From: Verrucomicrobiota bacterium
GTDB lineage: Bacteria > Verrucomicrobiota > Verrucomicrobiia > Chthoniobacterales > Xiphinematobacteraceae
Direction: 5' to 3'
NCBI GenBank assembly: GCA_003176035.1
Contig: PSRL01000159.1
Coordinates: 1 to 11,705, forward strand
Length of the DNA: 11,705 bases
The position numbers and the translations under genes are program-made. Below the pieces are notes generated by a model. That model saw only the letters and a program-made list of their open reading frames with translations, was not told where the DNA came from and ran no database searches. This document shows positions 6,510 to 11,705 of this stretch, one piece after another; within the stretch, counting starts at the first letter, position 1; each line of letters opens with the position of its first letter.

Positions 6510-8156
6510 ATGAAAACTCAAATTAGCCTCCTAGACGGTTGGGTCATAGCAATTTACTTAATTGGAATTGTAGGGATTGGGCTTTGGGCTGGGATGCGGC
6601 AACGCTGGGCAAAACGTGAATCGACCGGTTATTTTCTGGCATCTCACAGTTTAAAGTGGCCGGCGATTGGGCTTGCACTTTTTGCGACGAACATTTCCTG
6701 CGTCCATCTGGTCAGTCTGGCTCAAGCTGGATATGATCAAGGGCTTTTAATGGGAAACTTCGAGTGGATGGCAGCGTTTACCCTTGTGCTTCTTTCCCTG
6801 GTATTTGTTCCATTTTATCTTCGCTCCAAAGTGGCCACGTTGCCGGATTTTTTAGAGCGTCGTTATTCGCGGGAGTGCCGGGATTGGCTAGCGATGGTAT
6901 CGATGGTAGCAGCCATTATTTTTCACATAGCATTTCCGCTTGTGACCGGTTGGGTGGTCCTGCACGGCGTATTTGGCATCGACAAGTGGACGTGTATTCT
7001 ACTCGTCTGTAGCCTTACGGCAATTTACACCGTGGTTGGGGGATTGGCGGCGGTGGTGATCACAGAAATGGTGCAAGCAATCGTTTTATTGGGGGGCGCA
7101 ATGCTGATTACCTGGTTTGCTTGGCACAAGGTCGGAGGATGGCATGGCATGGTGGAAACGCTTCAAGTTACCGGCGAAATGACAAAGCTCTCACTGCTCC
7201 GGCCCGCATCGGTTGATCCCGAATTTCCCTGGTATGCTATTTTCCTCGGCTATCCCGTATTGGGGATTTGGTATTTCTGCGCGGATCAGACAATTGTGCA
7301 AAGGGTCTTGGGAGCTAAAGACGAAAACCACGCTAGGATCGGCCCGCTCTTTTGTGCGGCTATTAAGGTTCTCCCACTCTTCATTTTTGTCCTGCCGGGC
7401 CTCTTATTTTTTGCGATTATTCAACAAAACCACCTCCCTGCACCGCATGACACTAAGGAAGTCTATGGCTTGATGATTCAGACTCTTCTCCCCCACGGTT
7501 TGCTTGGGATTATGGCCGCCGCGTTAATGGCCGCCCTCATGGGGAATCTCGCCAGCGCAGCAAATTCGACGGCCACTCTCTTTAGCTGCGATATTTGGAA
7601 AAGATTTCGTCCGAATACCTCCGACCACCAATTGGTTTGGATTGGTAGAATCGCCTCATTGGCGGCTTTCGTCCTAGGCATTGGCTTGGTGCCACTGCTC
7701 GATCGCTATGAAAGCATTTTTTCCGGACTCAATGATATCATCGCGCACCTCGCACCGCCGATTACCTGCGTTTTCCTTGTCGGAGTGCTTTGGCCCGCAG
7801 CCTCCGCAAGAAGCGCTAAATGGACTATGTGGATAGGTTCGGCTTTAGGCGTCACCCTTTATACCCTGAAAACTCTCCACAAATGGCAGCCCGGATGGAT
7901 GGATTGGACACCACACTTTGTTTACAAAACGCCATTCATGATGATGACGTTTTATATGTTTGTCGCCTGCCTGGTGCTTCAAATTGTCCTGACATTTTGC
8001 TTTCCAAAACTCTCTCATGAGGATCCGGAACAGCTCTACTGGAAACATCCTCTCGATTGCATTCGGCTCCCCGGTTGGCCCGGCCTTGGAGACTATCGCT
8101 TTTTAGCGGCTCTCACTGTTATTACATTTATTGCTCTTTATATTCTCTTTAGATAG
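6510..8156 (+). CDS. SSS-family (SGLT-like) solute:cation symporter
   Basis: This 548-residue inner-membrane transporter belongs to the sodium:solute symporter family (LeuT fold, about 14 helices). Length and motifs match the sugar-transporting branch. ESTGYFLASHSLKWPAIG follows the first helix (37-54), and ATNIS (59-63) and the membrane segment with NFEWMA (83-88) come next. The signature DQTIVQRVLGAK is at 259-270, followed by IKVLPLFIFVLPG, and ANSTATLFSCDIWKRF is at 351-366. Asn61, Glu85 and Lys286 fall where vSGLT has sugar-binding Asn64, Glu88 and Lys294. The vSGLT Gln428 position appears to be Asp409, and the paired Na2-site serines appear to be Gly345-Asn346 (alignment from memory). 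The substrate is therefore uncertain; a sugar or sugar derivative is plausible. The gene stands alone on the plus strand, divergent from the regulator and convergent with the next gene. Its ATG has no clear Shine-Dalgarno sequence. Confidence 0.9.
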   Translation: MKTQISLLDGWVIAIYLIGIVGIGLWAGMRQRWAKRESTGYFLASHSLKWPAIGLALFATNISCVHLVSLAQAGYDQGLLMGNFEWMAAFTLVLLSLVFVPFYLRSKVATLPDFLERRYSRECRDWLAMVSMVAAIIFHIAFPLVTGWVVLHGVFGIDKWTCILLVCSLTAIYTVVGGLAAVVITEMVQAIVLLGGAMLITWFAWHKVGGWHGMVETLQVTGEMTKLSLLRPASVDPEFPWYAIFLGYPVLGIWYFCADQTIVQRVLGAKDENHARIGPLFCAAIKVLPLFIFVLPGLLFFAIIQQNHLPAPHDTKEVYGLMIQTLLPHGLLGIMAAALMAALMGNLASAANSTATLFSCDIWKRFRPNTSDHQLVWIGRIASLAAFVLGIGLVPLLDRYESIFSGLNDIIAHLAPPITCVFLVGVLWPAASARSAKWTMWIGSALGVTLYTLKTLHKWQPGWMDWTPHFVYKTPFMMMTFYMFVACLVLQIVLTFCFPKLSHEDPEQLYWKHPLDCIRLPGWPGLGDYRFLAALTVITFIALYILFR

Positions 8157-8218
8157 GAAATGTTTTATAATAACACAATCAGCTTAATTTGCATCACGAA
8201 CAACCCTGTATTACGTAC

Positions 8219-9847
8219 TTAATCTTTCCGGGCTTTCCGGGCCAGATTAATCAGGGTTGTAGCAAATTGGCGGGCTGCCTTTAATTCCTTATCTATCTCT
8301 TTTAGGTTAGCCCCTGGAGCCGTTTTTTGACTTTCAAGCTCCTCTATTTTACGTAGCTCATCCTCACACACCGCCAAGTGAAATCTGGTCACCTCAGGGT
8401 CCTGACTTCGATCTAATAAATATTTTTTAACGTGGTCTTGATCATATGTCTTTAACAAATCTTTATCGGCTTTTCTTTCCTTCAACGCCGATACTACTTT
8501 ATAAATACCCAATCCAACGCCAACAGCAGCTCCTCCAGCTAGGACTGCGCCAAGACCCAGTCCAGCGGTTGCTCCTGCAAGCGCTGCAATCCCCACTCCA
8601 GTAGTGGCGAGACCGCCGGCAACACCAAGAGCATTCAAGCCTGCGGAAAGCCCCACTTTTGTTTTAGTGGGAATTAATTTATCACATTTTTTAAATAATT
8701 CTTGCTGTGCTGGAGAAGCGCCAGTAAAAAATGGTTGTTCGGTTAAAGGCTTTAGAGAGGCGGGCTTTTTAAGAGCTTTATAATCTTTGTAATTGTCATA
8801 GAGACCCTTCAAAGCTACACCAGCAGTACCAATGCCGCCCGGTATTCCAGCCCAGCTAGAAGCTGCTGCGGCTGCTGCCGTGGGTGTAAAAACGTTGGCG
8901 CAGGCTGCGAAGCCGCTTATTGCGCTTGCAAAACTACCTATTGAAGCTCCAACGGCTGAGGCAATTTTAATACCACCCTTTAGACCAGTACGCTCCTGCG
9001 CTTTTGCATTTATTAGCTTGTAGCCTGTGCGAGCAAAGCTGTGTGCTTCGCTTGCTTCATTGAACTCCTTTTCTGCGGAGGACATTTCAGGAACATCCGA
9101 AGTAGAAGAAATACCGGTATTTGCATTACTAGTCGAAGTGCCTGGTAAATTACCGGGCAGTGAATCATCAGATGGTGTCGTTACGGAACGTCGCGATTTA
9201 GGTTGTTGCCGCGGGGTCACTCCCTCGGATGGTCCTTTACCACTCAATTGAGGGCGCCTGGTTTTCCTGTTTGCTAGTATATCTTCCCCCTTTTTGCGGA
9301 TTTCGGAGTTTGGTATATTTTCTAATGCTTCTCTAGCATTTGTAGCTTTCGCATCAAGCGTCTCTCGAGCCGTGTTTGCTAACTCGGTTACGGCCTTCTG
9401 TTGGGAGTAGTTCCTTATTTCGTCTGCAATGCCCATGGCGCCATTCAGAACTTGCACCGGACCCATAACCGCGCCGGCCACGCCCGCAGCTATAGAAAAG
9501 CCCTCGCCTACGCTCGCTGCGACCCCTACCAGAGGGGGCACACTAGCTCCAGTTTTTATAAGAGCTGCACCTTCTGCCGCAAGCTCCATCCACTCGCTAG
9601 TTGTACGTTTCTTGACGTCATCTACTGCGGCAGACCATTTCGTAGGGGCGGTCTCAGGAACTTGAGCGGCACTCACAACGCTAATTTGCCGTTGTACATT
9701 CCCCAGAGTCGGCTTAGAAAAGCTTGTTTCCTGAATACCTGAAGCAGCTTGATTGGAATCTGAACCCTTTTTTTTAATTATCGGTGAGTTATGAACAGAA
9801 GAACTCTGTTGATTGATAGTTGCCTTTGGTACTGTTTTTAGCCCCAT
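8219..9847 (-). CDS. Unrecognised protein with three Gly/Ala-rich hydrophobic blocks (paralogue of the next gene)
   Basis: I do not recognise this protein. From the ATG at 9847 it has 542 residues; the frame continues to a TTG at 9928 (569 residues), but neither start has a clear ribosome binding site and the extra 27 residues are basic and nondescript. Numbered from the ATG, it has a Ser/Gln/Thr-rich N-terminus (1-80) without a Sec signal, a first hydrophobic block (about 100-141) and a Ser/Thr/Pro-rich basic linker (about 193-255). A second block (about 291-347) contains FTPTAAAAAASS, and a third (about 397-455) is made mostly of Gly, Ala, Val and Leu. A charged helical tail completes it (456-542). 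The order of blocks and the PTAAAAA motif match the upstream neighbour, which ends 137 bp before. This architecture resembles membrane-inserting secreted proteins, but no function is assigned. Confidence 0.8.
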   Translation of the reverse strand: MGLKTVPKATINQQSSSVHNSPIIKKKGSDSNQAASGIQETSFSKPTLGNVQRQISVVSAAQVPETAPTKWSAAVDDVKKRTTSEWMELAAEGAALIKTGASVPPLVGVAASVGEGFSIAAGVAGAVMGPVQVLNGAMGIADEIRNYSQQKAVTELANTARETLDAKATNAREALENIPNSEIRKKGEDILANRKTRRPQLSGKGPSEGVTPRQQPKSRRSVTTPSDDSLPGNLPGTSTSNANTGISSTSDVPEMSSAEKEFNEASEAHSFARTGYKLINAKAQERTGLKGGIKIASAVGASIGSFASAISGFAACANVFTPTAAAAAASSWAGIPGGIGTAGVALKGLYDNYKDYKALKKPASLKPLTEQPFFTGASPAQQELFKKCDKLIPTKTKVGLSAGLNALGVAGGLATTGVGIAALAGATAGLGLGAVLAGGAAVGVGLGIYKVVSALKERKADKDLLKTYDQDHVKKYLLDRSQDPEVTRFHLAVCEDELRKIEELESQKTAPGANLKEIDKELKAARQFATTLINLARKARKD

Positions 9848-9866
9848 AGACGAGCTTGTTAGGCGG

Positions 9867-9888
9867 CGGCTTTTCCTCAAACAAGCCG
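9867..9888. repeat. Inverted repeat CGGCTT/AAGCCG in the leader of the 542-residue gene
   Basis: Arms CGGCTT (9867-9872) and AAGCCG (9883-9888) flank a 10-nt loop. On the minus strand the loop contains GAGG. The element ends 19 bp upstream of the ATG at 9847. If that ATG is used, the hairpin sits in the mRNA leader and could influence translation. It is short and may be chance. Confidence 0.25.
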
Positions 9889-9970
9889 GAAGATGCCGTC
9901 TATGCAACCTATTGCATGAGCTGGACAACAGATTTGGAGTCGGTACAGTGGGGGGATTTTTTAACTTTTT

Positions 9971-9985
9971 AAGGCCTGGTGCCTT
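9971..9985 (-). repeat. Small hairpin at the 3' end of the 516-residue gene
   Basis: AAGGC-CTGGT-GCCTT is a perfect 5-bp stem that overlaps the last base of the upstream gene's stop codon. On the minus strand it is followed by an A-rich, not T-rich, run, so it is unlikely to end transcription. The two paralogous genes could therefore still be co-transcribed. Confidence 0.25.
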
Positions 9986-11535
9986 TAAAGGCCCAAAATC
10001 TTACAGGCGGTGTGGATGGCTTGTTTTTGGGCTTTTTCGGCGGCCTTTTGCTTTGCTTGTATTGTCTTACGCTGAGTTTTAGTGAGCTGGTTCAATATCT
10101 GCTGTTCGTTGCCAGATGATTCCAACTTTTGCCGCTCTTCAACTGCGGATTTCCATTGGTTTTCCAACAATTGGAAGGTAGCTTCAAAGCGCTTTAGATC
10201 TTTGCAACGTGATTTGAAGTATTTTTTTACTTCCGGATCGGGTGGTGAGTTCCCTTCAGGGAAAGCCAACGAAAGAAGAGCCAGCACGGTGGCCTGCGGG
10301 CTGCCCTCGAGGTATTGCTCAAAAAGATCGTCCAGTGACTTCATTTGTTTAGCTTCTTCTCTCAACTGATCTTGAATATTGAAGAGTTGCCGGTCCATTT
10401 TTTGGAGGTGTTCTTCGTCAGTTTGCTCTTGGAAATCCGCCCATCCCTTTTGCAAGTCCTCCTCAAGTTCTTGGGCAAGCTTTTCTTTTTGTTCAAAGTT
10501 TTCCCATTTTTTCAAAGTCTCCTGCAATTCGGTATGCAGAGCCTTTTGTGCTCGATATTGTTTAATTGCCTTATAGACGCAGTACCCGCCCCATCCGAGA
10601 AGGGCTCCCAACAGGATGAGAGCCGGCACAGCTCCGGCTGTGGCAACGCCAGTTGAAATGAGACCAGCTAGAGACAATCCCCCGATAACGGCGCTCAGCG
10701 TACCTAGCGCTCCCAGGCTACCGTAGGTGGCGGCGGAAATTGCTGCGGATTTTCGCACCTCGCGAAAGCGGTTGACTCTCAGGTTATCCAAAATTTCAAA
10801 TAATTTGGTTTTTAACGAGTCATTTGAGTGGAACGCTCCCAATTTTTCAGCTTCTTTGAGCCGCCTGCGGAATTTTTGGGCTTTCAAGGTAAACACTACC
10901 GATGAGACAGTTCCTGCCACTGCAAGCATCGCGCCGCTTACGATCCCTAATCCTGTGGAAACCGCAGCGGCTGCCGCCGTCGGGCAAAATCCCGCAATGC
11001 TTGATGCAGTGCTTACGCCATAACGCGAAAGATCCGAAATATCGCGCAATAAATTGGTTCGGTAATTTTTGCGTTTTTTTTGAGCCAAGTGTGTTTGAAG
11101 ACCCTCGGTGGGAGTAGGTACCCCGACCATTTGAGAATTGGGGCTTTTAGGCTGAGGGTCTTTTGCAAGCTCTGCATTGCGATCAAGCACATCCATGCCC
11201 GCAAGCCCGCTCCATAAAAACCAAGCCGTCATATTCCCCACTCCGCTGACAAGGCCGAGCGCTGATCCACTTAGTGCGCTGAGTCCGGCATTATGAAGCA
11301 CAGCACTCAATTGGCTTGCGGTTGCAATACTTGTAGCGGTGAGGTCTGTCGCGTTCTTGACAATATTCATAAAGGGCAGCTCAGCGGGGCATGACTGAAC
11401 CCTCCGTTTCACACCGTTCACGGCTCTTCCCCGAGCGAATACGGCACTCGATCTCTTTTCTGAATGACCCTCTGGGGAGAAGAACCCTGCATCACTGCTT
11501 CTCTCTGCTCCTAAGCGAACAGACATGCTGCACAT
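9985..11535 (-). CDS. Unrecognised protein with hydrophobic hairpins and coiled-coil tail (paralogue of the downstream gene)
   Basis: I do not recognise this 516-residue protein. The N-terminus is Ser/Arg-rich and probably disordered (1-55), with no Sec signal. Three Gly/Ala-rich hydrophobic blocks follow: about 66-116, 171-217 (containing FCPTAAAAAVST) and 262-322. The second and third each end in a basic stretch (FRRRLKEAEK, YKAIKQYRAQK). The C-terminal part is strongly charged and helical, with likely coiled coils at about 327-408 and 450-508. The start is well defined, with AGGAG seven bases before the ATG. The downstream gene repeats the same plan at low identity, suggesting old duplication. 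Paired hydrophobic blocks plus coiled coils recall type III translocators and inclusion-membrane proteins, but this is analogy only. A pore-forming or structural membrane role is equally possible. Confidence 0.85.
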   Translation of the reverse strand: MCSMSVRLGAERSSDAGFFSPEGHSEKRSSAVFARGRAVNGVKRRVQSCPAELPFMNIVKNATDLTATSIATASQLSAVLHNAGLSALSGSALGLVSGVGNMTAWFLWSGLAGMDVLDRNAELAKDPQPKSPNSQMVGVPTPTEGLQTHLAQKKRKNYRTNLLRDISDLSRYGVSTASSIAGFCPTAAAAAVSTGLGIVSGAMLAVAGTVSSVVFTLKAQKFRRRLKEAEKLGAFHSNDSLKTKLFEILDNLRVNRFREVRKSAAISAATYGSLGALGTLSAVIGGLSLAGLISTGVATAGAVPALILLGALLGWGGYCVYKAIKQYRAQKALHTELQETLKKWENFEQKEKLAQELEEDLQKGWADFQEQTDEEHLQKMDRQLFNIQDQLREEAKQMKSLDDLFEQYLEGSPQATVLALLSLAFPEGNSPPDPEVKKYFKSRCKDLKRFEATFQLLENQWKSAVEERQKLESSGNEQQILNQLTKTQRKTIQAKQKAAEKAQKQAIHTACKILGL

Positions 11536-11542
11536 ATATGTA

Positions 11543-11547
11543 CTCCT
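11543..11547 (-). promoter_or_regulatory. Shine-Dalgarno AGGAG for the 516-residue gene
   Basis: AGGAG on the minus strand lies 7 bases before the ATG at 11535. It is the best ribosome binding site in the window and fixes this start ahead of the Met four codons later. Most other genes here lack a comparable site. The rest of the 170-bp end segment holds nothing else I can support. Confidence 0.75.
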
Positions 11548-11705
11548 AATATACGTCAGTATCAGAGAGAGAGGCTATGAACACAAAGCGAGAATCTACT
11601 CAGATCCCACGTAGTACATCTACTGAGAAATTACCTAGTTGAGTCTGAAAAAAGCGTTTAAGCTAGTAAACATCCATGTGTGCGGGTATTTTGACAGTAA
11701 AATTT

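Noticed and set aside
8157..8218. Search for a terminator between the convergent SSS and 542-residue genes
   Set aside because: No stem followed by a T-run was found in either direction in this 62-bp spacer.
11564..11573. Short GA repeat in the leader of the 516-residue gene as a phase-variable tract
   Set aside because: Only about four to five dinucleotide units, too few to suggest slippage-based switching.
11577..11642. 22-codon plus-strand ORF beginning MNTKREST
   Set aside because: No properly spaced Shine-Dalgarno sequence, too short, no recognisable features, and it overlaps the likely promoter region of the minus-strand gene.

Overview
The window looks like a chromosomal segment of a Gram-negative bacterium, most likely a Verrucomicrobiota (PVC-group) member. 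This is inferred from the style of the sodium:solute-symporter-family protein, the weak or missing Shine-Dalgarno sequences on several genes, moderate GC content, and the pairing of a Kdp potassium pump with an NtrC-type rather than an OmpR-type regulator. No rRNA or other phylogenetic marker is present, so the assignment is tentative.

Region 1 (1-6295, minus strand) is a high-affinity potassium uptake locus. In transcription order it holds an NtrC-family sigma-54 activator with a GTG start (6295-4976), a 273-bp spacer with a near-consensus sigma-54 promoter (4776-4790) and small palindromes upstream of it, and a membrane histidine kinase (4702-2891). Then come a 27-residue single-pass membrane ORF (2843-2760), kdpF (2663-2580), kdpA (2573-741) and kdpB (from 720, running off the window after 240 codons). 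The natural reading is that the kinase and regulator control kdp transcription through sigma-54. That differs from the classical KdpD/KdpE system, and neither KdpD nor KdpE is visible here; kdpC and any kdpD would lie beyond the left edge.

Region 2 (6296-8218) contains one plus-strand gene for a complete 548-residue SSS-family (SGLT-fold) transporter, divergent from the response regulator across a 214-bp AT-rich spacer. It keeps residues that match the SGLT sugar site but appears to lack the paired Na2-site serines.

Region 3 (8219-11705, minus strand) holds two consecutive unrecognised genes of 516 and about 542 residues. They look like diverged paralogues: both have a Ser-rich, probably disordered N-terminus without a Sec signal, three Gly/Ala-rich hydrophobic blocks including a shared PTAAAAA motif, and a charged helical C-terminus. 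This plan resembles secreted membrane-inserting proteins such as type III translocators or effectors or inclusion-membrane proteins, but that is only an architectural analogy. This pair is the least explained part of the window.

No tRNA, rRNA, IS element, CRISPR array or convincing intrinsic terminator was seen. No gene-free stretch exceeds 300 bp; the longest is the 273-bp spacer at 4703-4975, described below.
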